Below, piece by piece: positions 32,799 through 41,540 of a DNA stretch of 64,000 nucleotides. The position numbers and the translations under genes were made by a program. How positions within the stretch are numbered: the first letter of the stretch is position 1; every line of letters starts with the position of its first letter. The notes beneath the pieces are model-generated. The model was not told the origin of the DNA and made no database searches. It worked only from the letters and a program-made list of their open reading frames with translations. The DNA is taken from assembly GCA_009746045.1 (NCBI GenBank), contig RPFO01000175.1, positions 3,727,231-3,791,230 on the forward strand. The letters are read 5' to 3'. This DNA is from Mesostigma viride. Taxonomy: Eukaryota; Streptophyta; Mesostigmatophyceae; Mesostigmatales; Mesostigmataceae.

Positions 32799-33077
32799 CA
32801 AGACCAGCTCAAGTTATACCACCAGAACTCCATCCAAGGTCGGCTCAACCCGCCGGCCCCCGTCGAGTACAACCCCGAGACTGGAGAACAGGAAGACGAG
32901 GTGGCCGAGATCGTGGACCACCGGGACATCAAGCGTGGGAGAAGTAGACAGCGACAGTATCGCGTACGGTGGCGTTTTGCTCAGCATGATCACGAGGATT
33001 CGTGGCGAACCGAGAATGAGCTAGAAGGGTGTGAACGTCTGCTTCGCGAGTATAAGGCCAAGCATGCCCTCCACTAG
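32799..33077 (+). CDS. Chromodomain at the pol C-terminus, element 1
   Basis: Reads DQLKLYHQNSI, then VEYNPETGEQEDEVAEIVDH, RQRQYRVRWRFAQHDHEDSW, ENELEGCERLLREYKAKH and stop. The EIVDHR..Y.VRW....DSW....EL pattern is a chromodomain, which in chromoviruses steers integration toward marked chromatin. It is in a different frame from the integrase as sequenced. Element 2 has the same domain ending at 38517. Confidence 0.85.
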   Translation, partial: QDQLKLYHQNSIQGRLNPPAPVEYNPETGEQEDEVAEIVDHRDIKRGRSRQRQYRVRWRFAQHDHEDSWRTENELEGCERLLREYKAKHALH

Positions 33078-33173
33078 GCTACCGCGAAGGTAGTAGTGGT
33101 GGGGGCGCTATGACAACGGGCTTGATCACGTGTACGCTAGGATGCCGCGAAGGCACTTGCGTTATTCACGTCG

Positions 33174-34724
33174 ATGTGTACGCACCATCGTGGTAATTGG
33201 GCCGAAGAGCATCCCCAACACCATGTGCAAGCAGGGCCGACTCGGCGAATGGGCGGTTCTGTCACACCTGCGGTGACACCGATCCAGCAACAGGACGGTG
33301 ATGCCGTGCGAACTATTCAGACCCAGAGCACGGGCGGAATGACGGTTCTTGTCGGGACGGGACCGACCCGGCGAACGGGCGGCTCGACCGACTCGACTAA
33401 GCTGGATTCCGAGGATATCGAGCGCAACCAGAAACGGCCCAAGTGGAACCGGATGCCCAGCGAGAAGTTAGACGTCGCGCATGTACGAACGAGGTGTCGG
33501 CGGGCAGCGTCTCCGCAGATTCCCAGAGTCCGCGCCGAGAAGCGAACTTACTCCGAGCGGGTGGCCCGCGTGGAGACGTCCCGCGCCCATATACCAGAGA
33601 GGCGTGGCCCGATACCAGCGGTGGGCTTTATATCTCCCGCGCAGGGGTCTTTGATCGTACGGGCGGTGGCTCGACCGGCGCCATGGACGGTGGGCGCTTA
33701 CGTCAGCGCGTTTCTCGGCCCACAGCGAGTACGCCCCTTACGCGAGTTTCGGAGTGTTCCCGTCCACATTGAACTCCCACCACCGCCGTTCGTGGCCGTC
33801 GACAGCGCGGACTATCATCGACCGCAACCGCTGCACTTTGAGGCAGGAACTCATGCGTATGTGGAGCGAGGCTCCATGCGCGAGCTAGTCTGCTTCGACT
33901 TGCACCCAGGGAGGGCGGCCCCGCGACCCCAGGACTACCTAGAATCGACGCCAGAGGGTTCTGGTACGCGTTACGGCCCCAAGCGGGAGCTGCCAAAATA
34001 CATGGTAGATGGTAAACCTCGAAAGGTTGACTGTCCCTTGAAGTATGCTCCGTGCGAGGGAGAGGCATTCCTCGACTGGGTTGTGCCCAACTTTGTGAGG
34101 GCTCCGGGCTTTCGCTTCAACGCTCTCCAGGTGCGCGTCGTAGTGTTGACCATGGCGGGAGGTTTCTTTGCGGAGCATGGATGTGGGGTTATTGATTGGA
34201 ACGCGGGCACAATCATGTTCACGCACCCGCAATACCTGGCGGCATTCATGTCGTACTGGCCCACCGGGACGTGGGTAGACCTCGCTCAAACGCGCACCAA
34301 CGTGAACGAATACCAGCTCGCATACAATGCGGATCACTTGCTAACCCCGGGAAGATCCTCGAGGAAATTGGTGAGCAGGGTCGCCAGGTACTCCACGAGT
34401 ATCGTCAACGGAAGGCGCGGTCGGGAGGGGTGGGCCCCAGCATTGGAGGAATGTGAGGGTCGCGACCTCCTCACGGATGGATTGCAACGGGATGGCGACA
34501 GCATCCCATCGGATATCAAGGAATTGTCCTTGTGTGGCAACGCCGGGGAGAATTGGCTTTACCAACCCGCTGGCGAACAGGGGTTGGGACATAGTATCCC
34601 CATGGCCGATTTTGTACTATTGTTCTCTATAGCTGACTGCCCAGCCTGGGCAATTGTCGCTTTTGTGTGTTGCTTGTTTTGCTTGCAAGAGCTTCTTTTT
34701 TTCTTGTTTGTTTGTTTGTGTTAA
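33174..34724 (+). CDS. Long 3' ORF in the env position, element 1
   Basis: A 516-aa uninterrupted ORF between chromodomain and 3' LTR. The N-terminal third is Arg/Thr/Gly-rich. The middle has ELPPPPFVAVDSADYHRPQP and AGGFFAEHGCGVIDWNAG. Near residue 455 the motif KELSLCGNAGENWLYQPAGE continues GLGHSIPM. The last 40 residues are strongly hydrophobic (WAIVAFVCCLFCLQELLFFL). The W..xPxGxxGLGHSxP motif recurs as protein, with changed codons, at 54380-54500 and, broken by stops, at 46230-46320. No known family. A hydrophobic tail in the env position is suggestive, but I see no signal peptide and do not call it an envelope protein. Confidence 0.62.
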   Translation: MCTHHRGNWAEEHPQHHVQAGPTRRMGGSVTPAVTPIQQQDGDAVRTIQTQSTGGMTVLVGTGPTRRTGGSTDSTKLDSEDIERNQKRPKWNRMPSEKLDVAHVRTRCRRAASPQIPRVRAEKRTYSERVARVETSRAHIPERRGPIPAVGFISPAQGSLIVRAVARPAPWTVGAYVSAFLGPQRVRPLREFRSVPVHIELPPPPFVAVDSADYHRPQPLHFEAGTHAYVERGSMRELVCFDLHPGRAAPRPQDYLESTPEGSGTRYGPKRELPKYMVDGKPRKVDCPLKYAPCEGEAFLDWVVPNFVRAPGFRFNALQVRVVVLTMAGGFFAEHGCGVIDWNAGTIMFTHPQYLAAFMSYWPTGTWVDLAQTRTNVNEYQLAYNADHLLTPGRSSRKLVSRVARYSTSIVNGRRGREGWAPALEECEGRDLLTDGLQRDGDSIPSDIKELSLCGNAGENWLYQPAGEQGLGHSIPMADFVLLFSIADCPAWAIVAFVCCLFCLQELLFFLFVCLC

Positions 34725-34774
34725 TTGTCTTGTTGCGTGCGCCCCAAGCCTGGACGATATAGCTATCGTCCCCT

Positions 34775-34788
34775 GGGGAAGGGAGGAG
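34775..34788 (+). promoter_or_regulatory. Polypurine tract, element 1
   Basis: GGGGAAGGGAGGAG immediately precedes the TG of the 3' LTR, the place where plus-strand DNA synthesis is primed. Element 3 has the related GTGGGGGGGGAGGAG at the same place. Confidence 0.9.
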
Positions 34789-35455
34789 TGTTACGGCCCA
34801 GACCTTTGTATGGGCGTAACAATGCCTTCAATAAATAAGTCGAAAGTCATTTGTTATTCGTTTGGGACTTTCGATAGCTCGCTTTCATAGTCCGCCGGAC
34901 TATAGGACTCAATTCGGGACTTATTTGGGAATTTGTCCTAAGTTCGGGACTTTGTGTGTTTATTTGGTACTTTGTGTGTTCCGGACCAGTTATTTTGGGC
35001 CTAGCCAGAATTACGAGATCTTCTAGGGGCCGGGCCGGCCCTAGACGTCATACAGAACCTACTGGGGCTTGACGGCAGTATCTGGAAGATCGGCGCGCAT
35101 GTCGGCGCGCCTGCACACCAACTTGCCAGCTTGGTAGCGCAGCTAGGTGAAATTGGTCTGTGGACGATGGACTCTCTCTCTTTGGTTTGATGATTAATGA
35201 AACGAGTGTTGACGACTCTCTCAGACCAGGGGGCACTAATCCGGATGTCATTTGCCTCATGACATGCCGTGTTATATAGCTAGATTAATTAATCATGCTA
35301 CAAGGCCTAGCTGAGGATAAACCGCTGCTCAGTTAGTCAATTTACTGCGATCTTTGCTTGCTATCGCGGTACGCGGATGCGCGGCTATGCCGGCTTATTA
35401 AACTGCACCTTATACTAGATTAGATCTTTCGCACCGTCCGGCTCGGGACGTAACA
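34789..35455 (+). repeat. 3' LTR of Gypsy element 1
   Basis: 667 bp, same boundaries and length as 205-871. About six substitutions are seen between the two copies (for example AGAAGTACG versus AGAATTACG). Followed by CTTAC and then the resumed palindrome. Confidence 0.95.
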
Positions 35456-35735
35456 CTTACCAGCGATAACCACTCGCTGGTACACTCAAGTTCACGCCGG
35501 CGTGAACTTGAGTGAGTGTACCAGCGAGTGGTTATCGCTGGTAATATTGTGCGGAACCTTAGAAGCCAAGTGGCAAAAGGTTTCCGCACAATATTAACCT
35601 AACTAAGACCTTGACCCTTGCGGGGCGCAGGTTCGAATCCACTCGGAAGCGGATTATATCGGGAATAATTCGTTCCGATTTGGCACCCGGCTCTATTCAT
35701 ACATATGTGCGCCAAGGAGCGCTCATATTCGAATC
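35456..35735. repeat. Compound palindrome A, right part
   Basis: It begins with nested hairpins (ACCAGCGA..TCGCTGGT, then ACTCAAGTTCACGCCGGCGTG centre) and continues as the reverse complement of 1-204. GGTTCGAATCC at 35630-35640 resembles a tRNA T-arm/B box. Joined to 204 it restores one long palindrome like that at 35866. Confidence 0.85.
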
Positions 35736-35805
35736 ATATTTGCGCCAAGGAGCGCTCATATTCATGTCGATATTTGCGCCAAGGAGTGCTCATATTCGAT
35801 CATAT
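35706..35805. repeat. Short tandem units beside the palindrome
   Basis: Three units of about 30-36 bp with TGCGCCAAGGAGCGCTCATA. One diverged unit occurs in inverted orientation at the window start (about 12-46). Confidence 0.75.
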
Positions 35806-35865
35806 TCATACCTACGGGTGTTCCGAGCCTAGTGATTCGTCCTCGCCCCAAGAGGCTAGGTTTTA

Positions 35866-36071
35866 GTTAGGTTAATACTGTGCGGAAACCTTTTGCCACT
35901 TGGCTTCTAAGGTTCCGCACAATATTACCAGCGATAACCACTCGCTGGTACACTCAAGTTCACGCCGGCATGAACTTGAGTGTACCAGCGAGTGGTTATC
36001 GCTGGTAATATTGTGCGGAACCTTAGAAGCCAAGTGGCAAAAGGTTTCCGCACAATATTAACCTAACTGGG
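35866..36071. repeat. Compound palindrome B, intact
   Basis: Starts AGTTAGGTTAATACTGTGCG and ends CCGCACAATATTAACCTAACT. Each arm itself holds an inner hairpin (GTGCGGAA..TTCCGCAC), then the 8-bp stem ACCAGCGA/TCGCTGGT, and a central stem ACACTCAAGTTCA/TGAACTTGAGTGT. The whole is palindromic over about 205 bp. Confidence 0.93.
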
Positions 36072-36214
36072 TCTCCACCTTGAACCCCACATTCCTCCGA
36101 AGGTGCAACCGGAATTGCTCCAACGGAACTTGGGCGACGCGCGACAGAATCGAATCAGCCCGGTGGTCAGAAGGCATCTGATTATGGCGCCGACGCCGTC
36201 GCTTGAATAAGGTC

Positions 36215-36660
36215 TCACCCTCGATCCTTGACGTAGTCACGCAGAAACAAGCGAGGGTTGAAAGTCTCCTCGTTTATCTCTTTCACCAACTGCAAGGTGC
36301 GCGCGACGGTCTTGCATGGTGCCACCGGCCCGGTCGGCGTCTCCCGAATGTTGCCGCACCCAGCTGATGGCGCGACCGGCCAGCGGGCCCCGCCACCTGA
36401 CCCCCCAGCTCCTGAAATGGCACCTCGGACCGCAGGCTCTCCGCGAGCTATCTGCGTCCTTGCCTCCGCCGCCGAAGGCTCACCGCGAGCAGGGACCGGC
36501 CCAAACTGCTGACGGTTCTGCTCAGGGGACTCTGGATCTGGCATCTCCAGGTCAACTAATTCCTCCTCGCTCTGCGCCCCCTCTGCATCAGGTAGCTCGG
36601 TATCTGCTGCCTCCGCGGCACTGGAGGTCGGGTATCTGGGAAGCGCCTCCGCGGCGTCCC
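36215..36660 (-). pseudogene. Unknown acidic ORF fragment cut by a transposon
   Basis: The minus-strand frame reads AEAADTELPDAEGAQSEEEL, then TVARTLQLVKEINEETFNPR, and a stop at 36215. Its upstream end is interrupted by the TGTC transposon at 36665. The unbroken strand would continue at 38416, shortly downstream of the element 2 chromodomain. It may be the 3' ORF region of element 2. No family recognised. Confidence 0.4.
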
Positions 36661-36664
36661 CCTG

Positions 36665-38415
36665 TGTCCAAAAACCAAATGTCCTCATTTGAGGACATAG
36701 TCCTCGTTTGAGACGGGGGGGGTCAGGGGCGCTGTTTTGGCGCCAAATTTGGTCCTAGGGTCACTTGGTGGGTTTTGGCGCGAAACTGGGATAGGTACTG
36801 AGCGCGCCAAGCCCCTGGGGTCGACAGGGGTCGACCGTACCTGGAAAATATGAGGCGACGAAAAGTACCTACAATAGCAAGAACATCGCAATGCAATCGA
36901 GTGTTTTGTCGAGTGGCGGCTATGGGGTCGTGCCAGTTCCGAGGCTTGCCTGAATGTTATAGGGCATTATTTTGCCCCGGACGAAGACAGCATTTTAGAT
37001 CGTCATCTAGTGATTTCGAAGATGCTATTCTTCAGTTGCAGGTACTTTGTATATGTCGAAAATTTTGTTCATGAACGGATTTTGGCATTGTTGAAGAAAA
37101 TCTGAGAGCTACGTAGATCGCATGATAGGTCAGTTCGCAGTTCGGTTTTACAATTTCTTTTTCCGCCCAGGCGCTGCGGATATCGCGAGTATGGGTTATG
37201 GTACGCTTCTGGGCTTATGGGCGACATGGGGAGAAGAGGGACCTGGGCAGTTGCATGCGTCAAAGAGTCTCTATTTTTTCGTCGTGATGTCGCAGTCGCG
37301 CCTGGCGAAAACAAGGGCGAGCGCGAGCCATATTTTTCTTATGCCGCAAGGCTGGGTGCTTCCCACGCGTCACCGTCCTTTAATATATATTTCTTGAGCT
37401 GGCCCGCGCAGCTGGCGGCCTGGGCGCACGTCAAGAACAAGGATCCGACTGTCATTCTCAACCGCATCGTTCTAAGTAAGCGTGTTGAGCGTATTGTAAC
37501 CTATAACTCCCGCAGACGTGATAATTTCGGTTGCTTTCAATGCCCAACTTCGTGGTTTTGACTACGTTTATGTCCGGGGAATAACGGAAGTTTGCTGGGC
37601 GGTACTTTCTTTTCCCGTTGCGTCACTGAAAAGGTAAACGGCCTTGCGTTATCAAAACAGCAGCAAGTAGAAGTCGCTGTGCTTAATTGCGATGTGGTAG
37701 TTTGATTCAACACATATACTGCCTTGTTGCTGAGAAGTTTTTCAAGGCTTGCTGGTATGTTGCCCATATGTTTCTAATGCTTCAACTCATGTCCAAGTGA
37801 TCAAGACTGGCTTAGAAACTTGAGCTTGTCATGTTTGCATTGTGCTTGTGTTACAACTTGTGCCTCTTTGCAGTATATGTTTCATATATAACGTAAGGGT
37901 TCAACATCATGGTTTAGCACCGTGGTGGCAGCCGAGCCTCTACTAACGATCATGGACCTAACCTTGGCAAGTATTTGCATCATATTTCACTCTTTGGACT
38001 GAGCTAGCTTTACACCTGCAGCCTGTTTGGCCTGCACCATGGTCCCTGGCTGCCAGTTACATTTTGTGCCCCCCCCCTGGCAGGCTGCAGGGTCTAGGAC
38101 TGCGAGGGTGTAACATAGACATGTTGTGGGCACCCTGGGTGCATTTTCAGGACCAGCCATGACCTGGCCATGCCTTCTTTCTTGGCATATTGTTGACTTG
38201 AGTGCTATTTGGTCACTCGCGTAGCGACCCCCCTGCATTCATACATCGTAAACAATTATACAATGAGCATATTTCAAGTGGACATGAGCATTGCAACTCT
38301 TGAACATATCATAAATGAACATGGTTCCATACCGTACCCATGGATGTGTTGACATGTGTTAGTTATTACAAATGGTATCCATCTCATTTGAGGACATTTT
38401 CTTGGTGATTAGACA
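36665..38415. mobile_element. TGTC-ended DNA transposon, copy 1
   Basis: 1,751 bp. The ends are imperfect inverted repeats (TGTCCAAAAACCAAATGTCC and, from the other end, TGTCTAATCACCAAGAAAA). Each end also carries ATGTCCTCATTTGAGGACAT or part of it. It is flanked by the 4-bp duplication CCTG (36661-36664 and 38416-38419). Copy 2 at 55655 is almost identical, with a different 4-bp duplication. No transposase is visible, so it is probably non-autonomous. Superfamily not assigned. Confidence 0.88.
37217..37561 (+). CDS. Small ORF kept in both TGTC elements
   Basis: 114 aa with KESLFFRRDVAVAPGENKGE, YFLSWPAQLAAWAHVKNKDP and RIVLSKRVERIVTYNSRRR. The same-length ORF occurs in copy 2 (56207-56551) with a few residue changes. 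It could be a transposon protein or a captured gene exon. No known motif; coding status uncertain. Confidence 0.3.
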   Translation: MGDMGRRGTWAVACVKESLFFRRDVAVAPGENKGEREPYFSYAARLGASHASPSFNIYFLSWPAQLAAWAHVKNKDPTVILNRIVLSKRVERIVTYNSRRRDNFGCFQCPTSWF

Positions 38416-39591
38416 CCTGCATATGCAACACACAACAACAGAGGCATCAGTCGACGTGCACCTTGATACCTTGCTCACACACCACCCTCACTTCCTGCAT
38501 CGTGTGGAGTCTTCTTCTATCGCAAGTGGTGCGTCTTCTTGTACGCCTCTAGTAAACGAGCGCACCCGGCTAACTCAGTCGCGGTGCGCCAGGAGTCCTC
38601 TGACTCATGCTGTGCAAATCTCCATCGCACGCGATATTGTCGTTGGACCCCACGTCCTCGCTTGACGTCCCGGTGTCCCACAATCTCCGCATGCACCTCG
38701 TCCTCCTGTTCCCTCGTGTCCGGATTGAACTCCAGCGGGGCTGGGGGATTTACCCGGCCCTGGATGGTGACAGTTCTGGTGATACAGCTTGAGCTGGTCG
38801 CGATGGAACCGGTTGGATGTGAGGTTCCACGACACAGGGATGTCCACCTGGAACATGACCTCGTCGAACTTGTCGAGGACCTTGTAGGGGCCCAAGAACA
38901 TGGGACGGAGCTTAGTCTTCAGCTCCGGCCTTCTCCACCTTATGAGCAAACCGTCCGATCTGCGGGCCCTCCACCAGGACCCAGTCGCCCACCTCGATGG
39001 GCGGCGTCCGAGCATCCCGCTTCCCTGCTGTTCTGGCCATGTACCGCTAGCTCTGCCGCTGCTCGATAACCCTGGACGGCGCTGTTATTATGCGCCTGGT
39101 GCATCTGCTGCAGCAGCCGCTTGACCCCTTGCAGGGTATCCCGTCTAGCTGACCTGATCCTCACCACGTTCTGGACTCAGGAGCAAGTCGGGCGGCGTGA
39201 GGGGATGTCGGCCGGAGTTGAGGAAAAAGGGAGTGAATCCGTGAGCGGCCGGGCCTGGGGGGCATTAATCAGGGAAAATTCCACCAAGCCCAGGAGTTCC
39301 TCCCAATTGCTACCCACCGCGTCGGTGTAATGGCGCATGGTCTCTTGCACCGTACGGTTCAGCCGCTCCACCATGTGCGACGACGAGCTGTGGTAGGCCG
39401 TGCCCAGTGACACCTTGGTGCCCAACCGCTCGAAGAACTCCTGCATGCCAGAAGTTGGCCGTGAAGAGCTTGTCGCGGTCAGAGATGAACTGTCGGCTGA
39501 GCCCGTGGAACCGGAACACGTGAGTAAGGTATAGATAGCTTGGCACACCCTTGAACCGCCGTGATCGAGGTCGGCAGGGCATGGAGCCAGA
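38416..39591 (-). pseudogene. pol: Element 2 pol, integrase C-terminal part and chromodomain
   Basis: Minus-strand Gypsy pol, frameshifted. It contains EFFERLGTKVSLGTAYHSSS, VERLNRTVQETMRHYTDAVG (catalytic Glu), KLRPMFLGPYKVLDKF, FHRDQLKLYHQN, and the chromodomain end EDSWRTATELAGCARLLEAY with its stop at 38517-38519. The upstream integrase core is displaced to 41209-41540 by a hAT insertion. The residues match the element 1 integrase closely, so the two are related lineages. Confidence 0.85.
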
Positions 39592-41208
39592 CAGAGTTCA
39601 ATTATACGCAATAGGCGGTTATATTATACGCGCGGGCTCCGTATAATGGATAATACGGTATAATACGGTATTATCCGGAAATTATACGCGAATATTGGAT
39701 TTAATCGTTTTTTGGGTTGTTTCATGCATTTTGACATCATTTCAAGCAGTCCACATGTTTCTGACACTAAATTACACATGATACATGGGTTGCCACTGCT
39801 CAGCAGTGCTTGGGAACACTGGACGTGTAAACCGGGGTTCACGAGGAGCTAGATTATACCTATGCATTATACCCTAAAAAACAACGCCAAATGAAATGGA
39901 AAGATGAAAAAAGAAAAAGAAGTAAGATGGCTATGCTTCCATGCAAGCAGGTCCTGGGCATCTCCATGTTTCTTGTATGCATGAGGAGCACACAAGAAGA
40001 AGGCTGACTTTGGCGAGCAAAACAAGAAATAGTGGATAGATCTGGCCAGAAAACCACTTGTTTAATTCGAGATGTTTTTAGCAAGAAAAAACATCGCGTT
40101 ATCAAGCTTATCATATTTATAAACAATGCCAAGCACTACGTCACTGCTTTCGATGAAGCATAAGCTAATAGCAGACAAATCTGGTCCAAAATCTGCATGT
40201 CGTAGTGGTATTCCCCAACCATCACAAGCCAATAATGCGTAGAGGCAGCAAAGCAACCAAAAGACAAGCAGAAAACCTCCATTACAGGTCTACGATTATT
40301 TTACAATCCACCCAACAACTTGATACAGTACAATGAACACGTGAACAGGATAGCACGTACCAGATCAAAACCGCATATTACCTTTCTTGACGGAGCCAGC
40401 ATGCCCACCTGATGGACGTAGCTGCGAGCCTTTCCTGGCCGTCGTCGCTTATAAATCATGTAAGGAATAACGTGAAACATCTATCCGCGTTCAAATGTAG
40501 GGGCATTTCCCGCCAATCAACAGTTAGCACATGCACGGTCGCCACCTGGTTGCTGAAACGAGGTTGCCGCATCGAGCAGAAGGTCGAGACACATCTGCGC
40601 ACATCCAAACGTTGCCTGGCCAAGGATATAAGCTTTTCAAGACCTAAGGATCATGCCTACAAAATTTCAGTTGAAAATGTAAAGCGGCCATGCTCTCGTA
40701 CCAGTCAGGTTTCTGTATGACTTTGTTAATATTCGGTGCATGGCTGCCCGAGAGGCCAGGGCAGAGACCTAAACAGCATGGAGGGTTGCCAACTTGCCAT
40801 GCTCCAGTGTAGCTTGCTTGTAAGATCCTTGTGTCTCACGGTCGCCAAATGTCAACCAGTGGATGGTTTCCGTAGTGTTTCTAAGTTCCCTTGCTTTCCC
40901 GCCTTGGTTCCCGCACGAAAAATTTGGCTGCCGGACCTCGGATGAGCGCGAAAACCCCATTATACGCGCGCTTATATAGTCATTGAGAATGATAGATTAC
41001 GGAGGTGAGATAGGCATGCAACATAAGGAAAAAACCGATGACTGGGAGAATAACCCTGAAGAAACGCGCTTATATATACGTGTTATTCGCCGTATCATAC
41101 GTAAAAATACGCAAATCGTATAAAACGGATAAAAATTATACGCTCGACCTTGTATAACGCGTATTATACCGTATTATACCGTATAATACGCCGTATAATT
41201 GAACACTG
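39592..41208. mobile_element. hAT-type non-autonomous transposon, copy 1
   Basis: 1,617 bp with ends CAGAGTTCAATTATACG and (inverted) CAGTGTTCAATTATACGG. It is flanked by a perfect 8-bp duplication GAGCCAGA (39584-39591 and 41209-41216). CAG(A/T)G ends with an 8-bp duplication identify the hAT superfamily. Both ends are rich in TATACCGTATTATAC-like subterminal motifs. No transposase is visible. The internal sequence is shared with the copy at 41541. Confidence 0.93.
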
Positions 41209-41540
41209 GAGCCAGATGACACATACGCGTCAGTCGGTCCACGAACACCAAGACCATGCTGTTGCCGCCCTTCGTCTTCTTGAATGGGCCGATGAAATCC
41301 ATCATGATGGAATCCCACGGACCCATTGGATCAGGTAACGTCTTTGGGACGGCCTGAGAGCCCGTGTTCCTGGACTTCATAATCTGGCACGAGGGGCACT
41401 GGCGTACGTACATACGTCTTGATATACTCATTCATCCCTGGCCAGAAGAAATGCTTACGGGCCAGTGGGAGGAGGCGATGTATTCCTTGGTGACCGCCTA
41501 GGAGGGAGTCATGGAGCTCGTGGAGCAAGGCTGCCCTACA
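41209..41540 (-). pseudogene. pol: Element 2 pol, integrase zinc domain and core start
   Basis: Between the two hAT insertions the minus strand encodes LHELHDSLLGGHQGIHRLLP, ARKHFFWPGMNEYIKTYVR, CPSCQIMKSRNTG, and MMDFIGPFKKTKGGNSM with the first catalytic Asp. A small frameshift occurs near 41410. The segment is continuous with 39591 downstream and 44181 upstream once the hAT elements are ignored. Confidence 0.88.

Larger units (their letters stand above)
205..35455 (+). mobile_element. Gypsy/chromovirus LTR element 1, interrupted
   Basis: The element has two 667-bp LTRs (205-871 and 34789-35455) that begin TGTTAC and end GTAACA. A purine-rich tract lies just before the 3' LTR. The internal order is hybrid-binding ORF, gag with zinc knuckle, protease, integrase, chromodomain, 3' ORF. 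Protease before integrase and a C-terminal chromodomain are diagnostic of Gypsy chromoviruses. RT and RNase H are missing. The flanks are ATTAC (200-204) and CTTAC (35456-35460), a 5-bp target duplication with one mismatch. A 26-kb transposon (4587-30554) sits between gag and protease. By eye the LTRs differ at about six positions, so the insertion is fairly recent. Confidence 0.93.

Noticed and set aside
35620-35645. Functional tRNA gene
   Set aside because: Only the T-loop-like 11-mer is present; no cloverleaf can be drawn.
37217-38415. Host gene exons inside the TGTC element
   Set aside because: Possible splice-like sites exist, but no protein similarity is recognisable, so I list only the small conserved ORF.
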